DNA of 64,000 nucleotides from the NCBI GenBank assembly GCA_003415625.1, contig PYIU01000009.1, positions 2,046,001 to 2,110,000 of the forward strand. Reading direction: 5' to 3'. Under the pieces are notes generated by a model. It was given only the letters and a program-made list of their open reading frames with translations. It searched no databases and was not told the DNA's origin. The position numbers were made by a program, and so were the translations under genes. This DNA is from Aquanectria penicillioides (Eukaryota; Ascomycota; Sordariomycetes; Hypocreales; Nectriaceae). Below, piece after piece: positions 10,794 to 21,610 of the stretch (the first letter of the stretch is position 1; the number at the start of each line of letters is the position of its first letter).

Positions 10794-13565
10794 TTATACA
10801 TCGTTTTTCGTCTGCTCTTGCTCGCGTGTATACCACACGTCGTTATCGTCATCGAACTTTGCGCGACGTCGGCCGAGGGTCTTTCTTTTTGATCTTTGTT
10901 TGAATGCGGATTGGAATCCCTGAGGATCATAAGCCTTGAGCATGAGCATCCTGTAGCTATTCCAAACTTTGGGTTTTTGGTCCTCAAGCTGTTTGATGAA
11001 GCTCGACAGACTTGGAAACAACACTTGGCCCCAGGCCTCATCGACTAACCGCTTCAAGTTGACTGGAGAAAGTTCCCTCTGGTCCCTTGATCGATGTCTA
11101 GGTCGCCCAGGCACTTCAGCGACAGCAATACGAGAGATGAGTGCGCTTCTTAGTACCTTCCTATCGATGCTCAAACCTCTGTCACGAAGAGTAGCGAGAA
11201 ACCGTACTCCACACATAATGTCAAAGTGTGCGGTTCTTGGTATCGTCACCGGAAGAAGCGTCGGAGTGTATGGTGGCGACGCTAATTTTTTGTCGAAAGT
11301 CCACCTGATAATAGCACGTTGCAAGCGCGCGTCGAATAACTTTGCGATAGGATGTTGACGGTTTGAAAAAGGTAAGTCCGATGGTATATAGTTGACCACA
11401 TTCGGGACCGCTGATGTCTCTTTTTGACCATTGCTCTGGAGCACGGCATTCCTAGTCCCTTGTTGCGGCCCTCTAAACCCCATCTCTGTTTCCCAAAATT
11501 GTTCTGAAAACTCTGGCCACGGATTTGACTCTTCATTTTCGTCAATATCATGTCCATCAATGGCTTCGTTCTCCTGGAGGTTAGCAGCATTTGGTTTGGG
11601 GTCCGGTGGCACATCATCTGGATGTACCAGGATGAGACCGGGCTCAATTGAAGTATACGAGTCAATAATTTCATTACTTAGCTCCTCAAATTCTTCAAAT
11701 CGACCCAGTCTACCCAAGTTAAAGAGAAGGATTCGCCAGAACTTTAATGGTATCGCAACATCGTGTTGCATTACTCTTCGAGTAATCAAAATGGCCCTAT
11801 CCAGACGCGGGTCTCTGCCCTTGCCATGGTGCTTCTGTTGCCTCTTCTTGGGGAAGTACCATAGGTCTCGAAAGACTTCCACGAGCATGTTCCTTGCGTT
11901 GACTTGCGATAAGTGAACATTGGATGATTCCATGCGATCAAGTATTAACCTTGCTTTTCCCAAAACATGTCGACATAGCGCCTGGTCTAGAAGCTCGTTG
12001 AGAGCCTCTGGAGAGGCAATCGAGTCTTGGGTAGAGGGAGACCTTGGTTTAATCTCTGCTTCTTGTTGTCCGAAAGCAATCTTCTCCACTTCCTGCAGAA
12101 GGCGCTTTCGCTTCTCGTTTTTCTGCCTCTTAGCGACATCCATGAGCATTCGCCTTGTTTCTTCATCATCAAACTCATCTGGATGGACATCGCAGAATAG
12201 AAGTTCCGTCAAAAGGTCCTGCTGATGCCCTTTGGCAAATACCGCAAGAGCTGTGCAATAAGTTGTTGGGGCTATGGCTATGCCCAACTCCTCAAGCTCC
12301 GTGAGGCGATTTGAGACGCCTTCCACACTTTCCTCTCTAAGGGCAATGGATTGTAAAGAGCGCGGTCCAATGGTTTGAAGGCCAAGTTTGTGCATTAAGT
12401 TAATGGCAAACTCTAACGAGGCCCAAGAACTAGCAAACCACCGAGCAATAAAAGAGTCGCTGTAGGTTCCCATCGGTTCCCGAGGTTCGTAGTTGGATGT
12501 TGTCTGGTGCTTAGTTTTGGGTAGTTCATCGCGCTCTAGGCGAGCAATTGCCAGTTCTTCATCTGATAGCGGCAGGAGGGGGAAATATCGGGTACAGAAT
12601 TTCAAAAAAGCCCTCGACCTTGAGGAAGTAGGATAATCGCCGTATTTAATGAGTCGTTTCCTCCAAAATCGAGCAGTCTGTGACTGTCCGTTTTCAAATA
12701 GCGTTGGTATCAGGTGATCATATACCATACGAAGAGGGCTGAAAATATATATCCTCTCGAGTACAATCTGGAGCTCTTTGTTTGGATCAAGAGCACAACG
12801 AGCAATCAGGGCTCGATATTGATGGATTGAAGGGGTAAATGTCGGCATCAATCGCAAATGCCAGAGACACGCGTTGCTGTATTCGTTTTGACCCAGATAA
12901 AAGGCAATGACTCTAAAGTAGAGCTCTGGCCATTTGAATTGAAGCTCGGCGCGGAGGTGTTGCGCAATGTCGTAAAGCACCTTCATTCGGGTCGCGTCGG
13001 TTAACGCTGCTCTCAAGATGCTGTTCCGGAAGGGAGCGGCACCATGATCAATGACCAGGGAGAAATCTGCTCGATTACAGAGATCTATGAAATTGTCCCA
13101 CGCTGCTTCATCCGTAGAGTTATCAAAGATGCCGAGTCGACGACGCTCCGTGAGAACATTCCCGTCATGACCCGGAACAGTTTCAGTGTGGTTACGTCCC
13201 TGTGGTCTCAAAAGTTCAGACCTTGCAGGTTTCTCTGCACACAGATATCCTGTCGCATTTCGATGCGATTTGGCCTGCTCCAGTCCTCCATCTTTGGTCT
13301 CTCCGACAGGTTTCAAGTGACAGATCGTTCGGGTGACAGTTCCATTACTGCTGGTTGTTTGTGTTTCGCTGTGTGGTGTAGTCTCAGAACCATACCAGCG
13401 ACCAGTCGATGAGCTAGGGGCAGCAGTTGGGAATAGGAAGGCAGTGAGAAAATAGGGCCGAATTGGAAAATATGTTACGCTCGTGGTCGAAACTTGGCCC
13501 CTCAGGTCAGTCGAAACTGAGGATAAAGTGGGAGGGTGTCGAATACGCAGCAGGGACCGATGCAT
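10794..13565 (-). CDS. Large PPR-like, probably mitochondrial protein, intron-free
   Basis: 923 residues in a single exon. I recognise the style but not a named orthologue. The start (MHRSLLRIRHPPTLSSVS) is rich in Arg, Ser and hydrophobic residues without acids, as in a mitochondrial presequence. A longer frame exists only with a TTG at 13583, so ATG at 13565 is chosen. The body is helical with pentatricopeptide-like pairs, for example LLDQALCRHVLGKARLILDR and LFNLGRLGRFEEFEELSNEI. Basic residues dominate the C-terminus (KRKTLGRRRAKFDDD). Such proteins bind mitochondrial RNA, acting in stability or translation. It is divergent from a cytochrome oxidase subunit gene across 378 bases, which suggests but does not prove a role in oxidase expression. 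Confidence 0.8.
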   Translation of the reverse strand: MHRSLLRIRHPPTLSSVSTDLRGQVSTTSVTYFPIRPYFLTAFLFPTAAPSSSTGRWYGSETTPHSETQTTSSNGTVTRTICHLKPVGETKDGGLEQAKSHRNATGYLCAEKPARSELLRPQGRNHTETVPGHDGNVLTERRRLGIFDNSTDEAAWDNFIDLCNRADFSLVIDHGAAPFRNSILRAALTDATRMKVLYDIAQHLRAELQFKWPELYFRVIAFYLGQNEYSNACLWHLRLMPTFTPSIHQYRALIARCALDPNKELQIVLERIYIFSPLRMVYDHLIPTLFENGQSQTARFWRKRLIKYGDYPTSSRSRAFLKFCTRYFPLLPLSDEELAIARLERDELPKTKHQTTSNYEPREPMGTYSDSFIARWFASSWASLEFAINLMHKLGLQTIGPRSLQSIALREESVEGVSNRLTELEELGIAIAPTTYCTALAVFAKGHQQDLLTELLFCDVHPDEFDDEETRRMLMDVAKRQKNEKRKRLLQEVEKIAFGQQEAEIKPRSPSTQDSIASPEALNELLDQALCRHVLGKARLILDRMESSNVHLSQVNARNMLVEVFRDLWYFPKKRQQKHHGKGRDPRLDRAILITRRVMQHDVAIPLKFWRILLFNLGRLGRFEEFEELSNEIIDSYTSIEPGLILVHPDDVPPDPKPNAANLQENEAIDGHDIDENEESNPWPEFSEQFWETEMGFRGPQQGTRNAVLQSNGQKETSAVPNVVNYIPSDLPFSNRQHPIAKLFDARLQRAIIRWTFDKKLASPPYTPTLLPVTIPRTAHFDIMCGVRFLATLRDRGLSIDRKVLRSALISRIAVAEVPGRPRHRSRDQRELSPVNLKRLVDEAWGQVLFPSLSSFIKQLEDQKPKVWNSYRMLMLKAYDPQGFQSAFKQRSKRKTLGRRRAKFDDDNDVWYTREQEQTKNDV

Positions 13566-13943
13566 CCCCGTTGTCAGCTCCAATTAGCAGTAGGGACCTC
13601 TGTGTCAGCGCATTGGATCAATAGTATTAGGCAACAAAAGGCTTTTTGAGTGCTGCTCGCTGGAAAACCAGGATTTCATTCATGAAGTCTTTTGGGAACT
13701 TTTTTATTCGCGGGTCCAGCATGTTGCAGAGCCACAGGAACATGCAGGGATGGTCACAACGGCACGTGCTGGACCACCAACGAGAACGTCGCCAGCTTTG
13801 CTGAGTCATGCCGCCCTCCCGGCTCCAATCAGGTTATGGCCTCATTTCTTCCACCAAGCCTTGACATCTTCTGTTCACCACCCGACTCTCCACCGGACCT
13901 TTACCATCAACGCTTCTTGCGCACTTCTCTAACTACCGCCAAC
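13566..13943. promoter_or_regulatory. Shared divergent promoter, PPR-like gene and COX7a-like gene
   Basis: Only 378 bases separate two divergent starts, so regulatory elements are likely shared. CT-rich sequence just before 13944 fits a fungal transcription start region. No gene is supported inside. Confidence 0.5.
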
Positions 13944-14411
13944 ATGGGGTATGTGTAATTGATTCGGTTCCGACCTTCGCGACACCCTCTCCTACCTTCT
14001 CCGACGCCAATTGCCATTGCCGAGCCCAATCATCACATCATACGAGAATCCTCGCTGACAACCTACAGTCTCGTCGACGCTAAGAACACTGTTCCCGAGA
14101 AGCAGCGCTTCTACCAGTCTGCCTACAAGGCTCACACCCGTCTGTGGATGATCGTATGGACGAATTGACACATCTGCTGAACAAGAAAACCCTCCCGCTG
14201 ACCAAACCGACAGAACCCTCGCAGCCGATTCCTCTTGACCCCCTACACCATTATCCTCTGGGGCTCCTTCGCTGGTGAGTTTCTGGTCCATTGAAACATA
14301 CTCTCTATAATTTGAGCGCAATTAAAACATCTCTCTAACAATTCAACAGCCGGTCTCTACGGTGCCAGTCGCAAGGTTCTCGGCTACAAGACCTACTTCG
14401 GCAAGGAATAA
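13944..14411 (+). CDS. Cytochrome c oxidase subunit VIIa-like small protein
   Basis: 70 residues from four exons: 13944-13948, 14069-14153, 14214-14274 and 14350-14411 (213 bases, exactly 71 codons). The first exon is only ATGGG. The protein has a short matrix-type N-terminus, then HTRLWMINPRSRFLL, one hydrophobic membrane span (TPYTIILWGSFAAGLYGA) and a basic tail ending YKTYFGKE. This layout and the NPRSR-span-basic tail order match fungal COX7a subunits of complex IV in the inner mitochondrial membrane. Another small inner-membrane protein is possible, since the identification rests on remembered family features only. The splice sites are all canonical. The gene is far too fragmented to appear as one open frame. 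Confidence 0.7.
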
Positions 14412-14728
14412 GCGACAGAACAACGTCGATTTTTCAAATACCTTAGCTAGCAAGATGGTAGAGAGGTCATTGTGAATAGTAGAGTGTGTCAATAGACGGA
14501 CGCTGTTGAGATCTTGAACTCCCAACCATGCGAGTCGATGCTGCGATGTACACATTGAATTCGTGTTTCATCTATTCACACGTCATTTGCCATTATCAAC
14601 CTTTACTCCTTAACTATAGAATACAGTACGCGGAAGTTGGAAAGTTTCCTACGCCCAGAAAGACCTCGCCGTATATGCTCCATACCAAGTTGGATCTCGG
14701 GCCGTATGCAGACCAGCTGAGATAATGC
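14412..14728. other. Convergent intergenic region
   Basis: 317 bases between two converging stop codons. It should hold both 3' ends. I see nothing else in it. Confidence 0.5.
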
Positions 14729-15552
14729 TTAGTAGCCCGTGGCGCCAGGTGCCTTCTCGTCCTTCCGCAGGCTCATCAACAGCTCACGGAAACGTTCCTT
14801 ACCGGATCCAGCAGCCCCGCCCTTGGTGCTCTTGCCGCTCACATCAACCAGCTTGGCAATGCGATCCCAGCTTGTACCACCAGAAACGGTATCCTCTCGG
14901 TTAGCCAGAAATTCCTCAGCTTCCTTTCTTGTTTGCGCAACTCCCTTCTCCTTCTTGGTATTATAGTTCTCGTAGAAGTCGTCAATGTTTTGCTGCGCCT
15001 CCTTGATCGTCTCCTCCCTTTGCTGAGCGAACTGTTCGCTTCGCTTCGCAAGCTGAGCATCACGACGGTCGCGCCACTCTTTAATCACCTCAGGCTCCTC
15101 TTCATCCGCGGCAAAGGCCTGGTAACCCGAGTTGTAACTCACCGAGGGGCCAGTAATCGTGTTGCCTCCTGGAGCGGTACCCTAGCGCGCATCTGCGTCA
15201 GTCGGCAAACCAAGAATTTGTCAATCCGAGACATACGACATTGGAACCGGATAGGTCGGGAAACTGTGCCTCAAAGGATGAAGCGTTGTTATCACCCTCA
15301 CCGAGGAGGTCGCCAGCAGGCTCGCCAAATGCGACCGCATCGTCACTCGTCGTAAACTGAACAGCGTCATCTCCCAGGACGGCCTTCTCACGGGCAAGGA
15401 AATCATCCGTCGACGGATCAACAGTTGAGCTCTTGATGTCGGTTTGTGCTGGAAGGTTCCCAATCAGCCAGGTGTTGCCAACCTTCTTGCCTTGTCGTCA
15501 TGAACTCACCACCGGCATCGAAATCCTCGATGGAAGGGAATCGGTCCGCCAT
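14729..15552 (-). CDS. CLC1: Clathrin light chain
   Basis: Regulatory subunit of the clathrin triskelion. Exons are 15552-15510, 15448-15237 and 15181-14729, giving 235 residues. The N-terminus MADRFPSIEDFDAGAQTDIK is the conserved light-chain start. The second exon gives DDFLAREKAVLGDDAVQF. The third has the acidic segment DEEEPEVIKEWRDRRD, followed by a long charged coiled coil (KRSEQFAQQREETIKEAQQN) that binds the heavy chain, and a Lys-rich C-terminal part (WDRIAKLVDVSGKS). The intron 3' site at 15449 is chosen because a downstream AG alternative leads to a stop. The gene is divergent from the Rtt103-like gene. Its working partner, AP-1 gamma, is encoded at the left end. Confidence 0.95.
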
Positions 15553-16214
15553 TTTCGGCTGTTATCGGTTTGCTTATGGCTGGGAAAGGGCAGTCGCACT
15601 GTAGTTTCGTATGTCGTAGAAATGGGATTTCAAGTACGTGATGCTGATGTCTAAGGGACGAGGGCCTGTCAATGCTACGATGTTGCTCCTATTCAGGTAC
15701 CAAGTAGAGGATGAGGTGGATTCTGCCGGGCGGTGAATCTAGAGGAGCCAAAAGCAGTTACCTTAGTGTTGGATAATCTTGCATTAGCGCATATAAATAT
15801 GCGCATATCCGTTTTAATCCATGTAGGAGATGTTTACTTGGATGCTCGCCCAAGCTTCCATGTTACCTTATTGTTGTTTTACCAGAGTACCATACTCATT
15901 TCGATCCTTCACAAACTTCAGACTTGCATCTCACCCAGGGCTCCAACAAGCGGTTTCAAACCAAGGAGGCCCGGGCAGCTTGGTTCCTTGCCAGCCGCGT
16001 GAAGGAGACTTCGTGCGCAAACTTTGCTGCAACCTGGCTGCATAGCTGTCGTAGACGATCTGAGTGGCAACCACAGCAACCTGTTCCTGAGACGCTTGTA
16101 GAATCAGTACCCCAACTCTTGCGCCATCTTCATCCATCAATAGAGGCCGCCCGAGCTCAGCTTTACTACGGTTCTTGCTGAATCTTAGTCTTCGAGGGAT
16201 TCGGTGCAAGTATC
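15553..16214. promoter_or_regulatory. Divergent promoter region, CLC1 and RTT103-like gene
   Basis: 662 bases between divergent starts. Nothing coding is supported. An AT-richer part with gcatataaatatgcgcatat near 15790 could be a TATA-type element. Confidence 0.45.
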
Positions 16215-17573
16215 ATGGCTTACAATGATGATTCCGTGCTTGCAAGGCTTTCATCGCTCAATGAGAGCCATGACAGCATTGCGACCGCTGCGCAATGGAT
16301 TATGTTTCATAGGTATGTCCCTTACCTAACACTATGAGGAGGTCTTGGGGGATAGGATAAAACTCACATATTACATAGGAGACATGCGGACCGAACTGTG
16401 CAGCTTTGGGTACAGCGTTTGAAGGACTCGTCCAGCACAAAACGCTTGAGTCTAATCTACCTTGCCAACGGTGCGTTCCCTCATTCGTCCCTAACTACAA
16501 TTGGCTGCATCTCTAACATTTTGAACTGTGGTAGAGGTGGCTCAGCAGTCCAAAATCCGTCACAAAGATGACTTCATCATCGCCTTCTCGCCTGTCGTGG
16601 CCGAAGCGATTTCCATCGGTTATAAAGGAGCACCTGCTGAGATACAAGCGAAGCTCAAGCGAGTAGTGGACGTATGGAAAGACAGAGCAATTTTCGAGGC
16701 CCCGATCCAAGCCGCCATTGACGGCCGAATTGAAGGTTCGCTCGCGGATGTGATATACTAGGGCCAACGACACTAACGACGTCATTAGAATTGGACAAGG
16801 CTCGCGGCAGCGCGAAACCGGGCTTCGGGGGTTCGCCTTTCGGAGGCTCCGCGCCTATCCCATCGGAGTTTGCTCCTCTTGTTACAGCACACCAGACGGT
16901 TGGCAAGCTAAGCGCCCCTTTGAAGGTCACTATTGCGTCGGCAAACCAGGAGTATGAGAAGCAGACCGACTCATCCATGCCGGTTCCACCAGCTTCAGTC
17001 TATGCCGCTCGCCTCAATGGCCTTCTCAAAACTCTTGCAATCGCCGAGAGTGCTGTCGCAGAGTGTGTCAAGGCACGGGAAGGGCTACTCTCCGGCCTAG
17101 AAAAGCTTCTTGATGCCAATCGGGCTGCTCTAGAAGATGAAAGGGCTGCCGCTGCTCAGCTGTTGGCCAGAAAGAGTGAGATTGAGGAGAAAAAATATCA
17201 AGTCGAGGTTGGTATCATGCGCGCTCTTGGCTCCATAGAGAGCAACGGCGAGCCAAAAGAGGGCGATGCTACCACTACACCATCCGAACCCAACAGGCCA
17301 GAGATGGAGGCGCTTACTCCCCCTGCGATGGAGGAGGAGCCATTTGAGCCCGCTATTCCGGCTGAAGAACTAAACCCTGAAATGCAAGTGTCTACAGCCG
17401 AAGCCGAGACACACTCGACCCTGGCTACATCTTATCAATCTCTACCAATTTCAACCAACGGAGCCAATAAACGGCGCCGTGTTGATGAGGGGGATGATTT
17501 TCCGGATCTCGGGGGAGATGATGGCATCGACGCTGATGTAGCGGCGATGCTCAAGGAGGATAACAAGGCATGA
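16215..17573 (+). CDS. RTT103: RNA polymerase II CTD-interacting (CID) protein, Rtt103-like
   Basis: 391 residues from exons 16215-16312, 16379-16470, 16535-16735 and 16789-17573. The N-terminal CID domain (about residues 1-130) is helical: SVLARLSSLNESHDSIATAA, HADRTVQLWVQRLKDS, LSLIYLANEVAQQSK and an IQAKLKRVVDVWKDR block, the order seen in Rtt103 and RPRD proteins. These bind Ser2-phosphorylated polymerase II and act in transcription termination. A coiled-coil part follows (about 180-260), then an acidic, Pro- and Glu-rich tail with a nuclear-localisation-like KRRRVDEGDD. The assignment to Rtt103 rather than another CID protein is by domain order and the lack of an RNA-recognition motif. 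All introns are 60-70 bases. Confidence 0.88.
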
Positions 17574-18283
17574 TGAGGGAACACTATGACGATACCACTT
17601 GTGGCATAGTGTTTATCTTCCCGTCGAATACCCCGGGAGCAGGTGCCTTTGTTTCTCTCTAAATGTTGCCATAGTGTATTCCAAAGGATTTTTCTTAACT
17701 TTCACTTTGGTGTTTTGGAGGATAGAGAATCTCGGAAAATATGTATAATATATCTACTACCAGTTTGGGTGCAAGCAGAAGCACCTGCAAGAACACGGGG
17801 TGAACATTTTGATTTGGACCAAGGCTAGGAATTACTTCAAACAGATCGTTCTTTTCTTTTTTCCAGATTCACTGCATTGGCAAGATTATAAGAGAAATAC
17901 TACGGACGTGATAGATAGAGACCTCGTTCCTGGTCTTTTTTGTTTTTCATCTCATTTCATCCAACTCGGCTTTTTTGCGACCAGATTCGGCAACAGTCCG
18001 AGGTGCGTCGGTCAGTCGGATCGGTCGGGTTGCGCGTAGGTCCGACCGAGGACGCCACGGAGGATTGGGGATCCACCTAAATTTTGACCCTTTGCTCGCT
18101 CAGCAACTTTTAGAGGCTGGGAAATGCCGCTGCGATGACGGCATCGTAACCCATTGAATTCTGATTCTTCTTTGCTGTACCGCTTTCCAAACTCGAAAAG
18201 AGTCCCTATTCCACTCCAGCGACACCAGCGCTGCGCTGATGATGCCCCGCTGAAAGGCCCTTTGAACCATCTCCACCGTCACA
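17574..18283. other. Intergenic: RTT103 3' side and ABC transporter promoter
   Basis: 710 bases between two plus-strand genes. The sequence is fairly AT-rich up to about 17960, as expected for a 3' end. The rest has two ggtcgg repeats near 18011-18030. There is no supported gene. Confidence 0.5.
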
Positions 18284-20677
18284 ATGGTTTCGGGGGTAGC
18301 ACGCCGAGTGCTGCTCCCACGCCTCGCTGAGAGCTCCATGTGTGTTCCCCAAATGCCTCTCGTGGCATCGCGGAGTCCCTTGGCAGCTGCTCTTTGCAAG
18401 ACCGAATCCCTCATCATCCAATCGAGATTTTCTCACGCATCTGTGTCTTGCCGAACCCCACTTCCGCCCTTCTCTGTCGCGACGTTCCGATCTTCGGCAT
18501 CCAACCCTCAACCATGCTCCCCTCTTCACCAACAGCACGGTCGCTCTGGTCTCCAGCATGGTTCAGGTAAGGCAGCTTTGCGCCTTTTCTCGACGACTTC
18601 CCGCTTGCTGCAACAAGTTCAACCCAAAGTCGAAGACGGTGTCAAGAAGACGGTCGAGTCCGAACAAGACAACCACAAGCACGAGTTCACCAAGAGCGAG
18701 AGGGCCGCTCAAGCTGCCCAGGTTAACCTATCCGCCAGACTATCAAAAGAAGGCAAGGGATCCGGTGGAGGCAAATCTGGCTTTGGTGAGATTTGGAGAT
18801 TGATCAAGATTGCCAGGCCAGAACTGAAGTGGCTCTCAATCGCCTTTGTCTTCCTCGTCATCTCCTCCAGCGTCACAATGTCCATTCCCTTTTCCGTTGG
18901 TCGCATCTTAGACATCTCAACCAAGGGCGATGCCGAAGAAGTTCGCCTCTTTGGCCTGACTCTGAATCAATTCTTCATCGGCCTCGGGACTATTCTGACA
19001 GTGGGTGCCATGGCTAACTTTGGCCGTGTTGTCCTTCTCCGCATCGTTGGTGAACGCGTTGTCGCCCGTCTCCGATCTCAATTGTATCGACGCACCTACG
19101 TACAAGACGCCGAGTTCTTTGACGCGAACCGGGTTGGAGATCTCATCTCGCGACTTAGTTCCGATACCGTCATTGTCGGTAAATCAGTTACCCAGAATAT
19201 CAGCGATGGCCTTCGAGCCCTGTTCAGTGGGGGCGCTGGTTTTGCCATCATGATCTGGACCAGTCCAAAGCTCACCGGTCTCCTACTTTTAATGTTTCCT
19301 CCCATTGCTGTCGGCGCTTTTCTCTACGGACGAACCGTTCGCAATATTAGCAGATCCATCCAAAAGAACCTCGGAACCCTTACCAAGATCGCCGAGGAGC
19401 GTCTAGGAAATATCAAGACCAGCCAGGCATTTGTTGGAGAGATACAAGAAGTTGGTCGTTACAACCGCCAGATTCGCAAGATCTTTGCTCTCGGCAGGAA
19501 GGAGTCGCTTGTCGCCGCTACTTTCTTTGCCTCGACTGGCTGGGCTGGAAACATGACAGTTTTGGCAATGCTGATCGTGGGAGGAAACTTTGTGAGGTCC
19601 GGCGCTATGTCCATGGGAGATTTGACTTCCTTCATGATGTACACAGCATTTGCTGGCTCCAGTCTTTTCGGGCTCTCGGGCTTCTATTCCGAGCTAATGA
19701 AGGGCGTGGGTGCGGCTAGTCGACTATTTGAGCTTCAAGATCGCAAGCCCGGCATCCACCAGACTGTCGGCGTTCCTGTCAAGTCTGCCCAAGGCCCCAT
19801 CAAGTTCAACAATGTCACATTCGCCTATCCAACCCGTCCAGCTGTCCGAATTTTCAACGGCTTGGACTTTGAAATCCCATCTGGAAGCAACGTTTGCGTT
19901 GTGGGACCTTCAGGTGGCGGCAAGTCAACGGTTGCCTCTCTACTCCTTAGGTTCTACAATCCCACCTCTGGCTCTATCACCATCAATGGCGTAGACGTTT
20001 CCACAATGAACGTCAAGTCCCTCAGGAGACGAATTGGCATGGTCTCACAAGAACCCGTCCTCTTCTCAGGCACTATTGCTGAGAACATTGCCTATGGAAA
20101 GCCTAACGCCAGCCGGGTTGAAATTATCGGTGCCGCCCGAAGAGCCAACTGTAACTTCATCAGTGACCTTCCCGATGGTCTTGAAACTCAGGTTGGAGCC
20201 CGCGGATCCCAGCTCTCCGGGGGCCAAAAGCAGCGTATTGCCATCGCCCGTGCTCTCCTTAAGGATCCTGATATTTTGATTCTTGATGAAGCCACATCAG
20301 CCTTGGATGCTGAGTCTGAAACCCTGGTCAACGAAGCCTTAGCTGGGCTTCTCCGCGGCCGCAATACCACCATCTCCATTGCCCATCGTCTCTCCACTAT
20401 CAAGAGGTCAGACCAGATCATTGTCCTCAACAACGAGGGCAAGGTCGCAGAGATTGGAAGCTACAACACGTTGGCTGCCGATCCCGAGAGCGCCTTCAGC
20501 AGGCTGATGGAGTGGCAAATGAGCGGTACTGAGGTGCCCGAAAAGAGGAGTTCAGAAGCGCGAGCACACATCACCGAAGCAGAAGAAATCGAAGACGACT
20601 TAGAGAGACGAGAACAGGCTGAAGTTGAGTCTGAAGAGACGCAAGATTCCCAGAGCGAAGACAAGCGCCGGCCTTGA
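18284..20677 (+). CDS. Mitochondrial ABC half-transporter, Mdl1 / ABCB10 type
   Basis: 797 residues, no intron. The first 150 residues are rich in Arg and Ser with few acids (MVSGVARRVLLPRLAESSM), consistent with a mitochondrial presequence. The transmembrane domain spans about 180-470 and includes RVVARLRSQLYRRTYVQDAE and the coupling motif GDLISRLSSDT. The nucleotide-binding domain has Walker A GPSGGGKST (541-549), the signature LSGGQKQR (644-651), Walker B ILILDEATSALD (664-675) and the H-loop His in IAHRLST (701). This one-TMD, one-NBD layout is a half-transporter that works as a dimer in the inner membrane. Mdl1 exports peptides in yeast. The acidic C-terminal tail of about 70 residues is not part of the core fold. 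The choice between Mdl1 and Mdl2 needs a tree. Confidence 0.93.
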   Translation: MVSGVARRVLLPRLAESSMCVPQMPLVASRSPLAAALCKTESLIIQSRFSHASVSCRTPLPPFSVATFRSSASNPQPCSPLHQQHGRSGLQHGSGKAALRLFSTTSRLLQQVQPKVEDGVKKTVESEQDNHKHEFTKSERAAQAAQVNLSARLSKEGKGSGGGKSGFGEIWRLIKIARPELKWLSIAFVFLVISSSVTMSIPFSVGRILDISTKGDAEEVRLFGLTLNQFFIGLGTILTVGAMANFGRVVLLRIVGERVVARLRSQLYRRTYVQDAEFFDANRVGDLISRLSSDTVIVGKSVTQNISDGLRALFSGGAGFAIMIWTSPKLTGLLLLMFPPIAVGAFLYGRTVRNISRSIQKNLGTLTKIAEERLGNIKTSQAFVGEIQEVGRYNRQIRKIFALGRKESLVAATFFASTGWAGNMTVLAMLIVGGNFVRSGAMSMGDLTSFMMYTAFAGSSLFGLSGFYSELMKGVGAASRLFELQDRKPGIHQTVGVPVKSAQGPIKFNNVTFAYPTRPAVRIFNGLDFEIPSGSNVCVVGPSGGGKSTVASLLLRFYNPTSGSITINGVDVSTMNVKSLRRRIGMVSQEPVLFSGTIAENIAYGKPNASRVEIIGAARRANCNFISDLPDGLETQVGARGSQLSGGQKQRIAIARALLKDPDILILDEATSALDAESETLVNEALAGLLRGRNTTISIAHRLSTIKRSDQIIVLNNEGKVAEIGSYNTLAADPESAFSRLMEWQMSGTEVPEKRSSEARAHITEAEEIEDDLERREQAEVESEETQDSQSEDKRRP

Positions 20678-21610
20678 ACAACTGGAGCCATTCTTCGAAA
20701 TTTTTCTTCATCCAACACTCGACATGCCGCAAGGATGTAATAGTGCGGGTCCGTAGTCATTGAAGACTAGGCTTTCAGGTTGCGGGTTAGATGAAACCAT
20801 GTATATTATTCATCAGATATGTACGTCTGGGTCTCGACCGCAGATGGTCCTGCTACCAGCAGCTGCATAGAGATCTCCACTCGACAGTCACGTGCACTCT
20901 GCTTTGATGGCGTCGGTTCTGGAATATTGGTTATATTTATTGACAAAACGGACGGATTTGGGGAGAAGGAGAGACGGCCGGCGGGCCTCGGGCATCGGAG
21001 GCTGGCGTGAATTAGAAGAGAACTCAATTTTGACCACATTCCTCTTTGTCGATTTGTTTTGATTGCCGCCTTCCTTTCTACGGAAGTGAATTTGCTGGGC
21101 TCCTTGTTCATCAAATCAAGGATGGCGCTGTGAAGGATATTGGAGTAGCCGCGGAGATGTTGCCAGATCACACCATAGCCCACTCCTGCTAATTCATCAC
21201 TGTTTAGGCCTCCTCCATCGGCATAAATCCAAGAGAACACAGAGCCGAGGAAAATCGGCTTCACAACGGACAGCAATTTTTCGGGGCTGGCCGTTGGGCT
21301 CCTCTCGTGCAATTAGCAGCTAGCTCAGCCTCAGCCTTGAAATCGTGTTGGTAGAGTTGTGGCGCACGCCCTGTCACATGCTCGTATTTGCATTTGTGAC
21401 ACCAATCTTGGGTAATTGGCAGGCCGAAGGATTCATACCTCGTTGTTCCGGTCATCCATGGCTGGTGGTCTTGCCAAACACAAACACCACCATCTTAGCT
21501 ACGCTTAACTTTCATCTTATTACATTGCGCAAGTAGCACATATCGCGTCCGATAGATTATTGGCACCATTACATTCTAACCGTCCAGATCTCGCCCCAAC
21601 GACCATCAGC
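20678..21610. other. Intergenic: ABC transporter 3' end and lipase promoter
   Basis: 933 bases. Apart from the doubtful minus-strand frame listed separately I see no gene. A CACGTG palindrome occurs near 20889. AT-rich sequence lies at 21500-21580, close to the lipase start. Confidence 0.45.
20806..21312 (-). CDS. Hypothetical minus-strand open frame of up to 168 codons
   Basis: I do not recognise this. The frame opens after a TAA just upstream of 21312, has no ATG near its start, and contains a reasonably protein-like stretch (FSWIYADGGGLNSDELAGVG, then VIWQHLRGYSNILH). If real it needs an upstream exon. An ATG at about 21462 followed by a GTATGA donor exists, but I could not find an acceptor that keeps the phase. 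It lies between the ABC transporter stop and the lipase start. It may be a chance frame. Confidence 0.22.
   Translation of the reverse strand: MHERSPTASPEKLLSVVKPIFLGSVFSWIYADGGGLNSDELAGVGYGVIWQHLRGYSNILHSAILDLMNKEPSKFTSVERKAAIKTNRQRGMWSKLSSLLIHASLRCPRPAGRLSFSPNPSVLSINITNIPEPTPSKQSARDCRVEISMQLLVAGPSAVETQTYISDE

Noticed and set aside
13563..13583. Upstream start for the PPR-like protein at 13583
   Set aside because: That codon is TTG. The ATG at 13565 gives a normal mitochondrial-type N-terminus.
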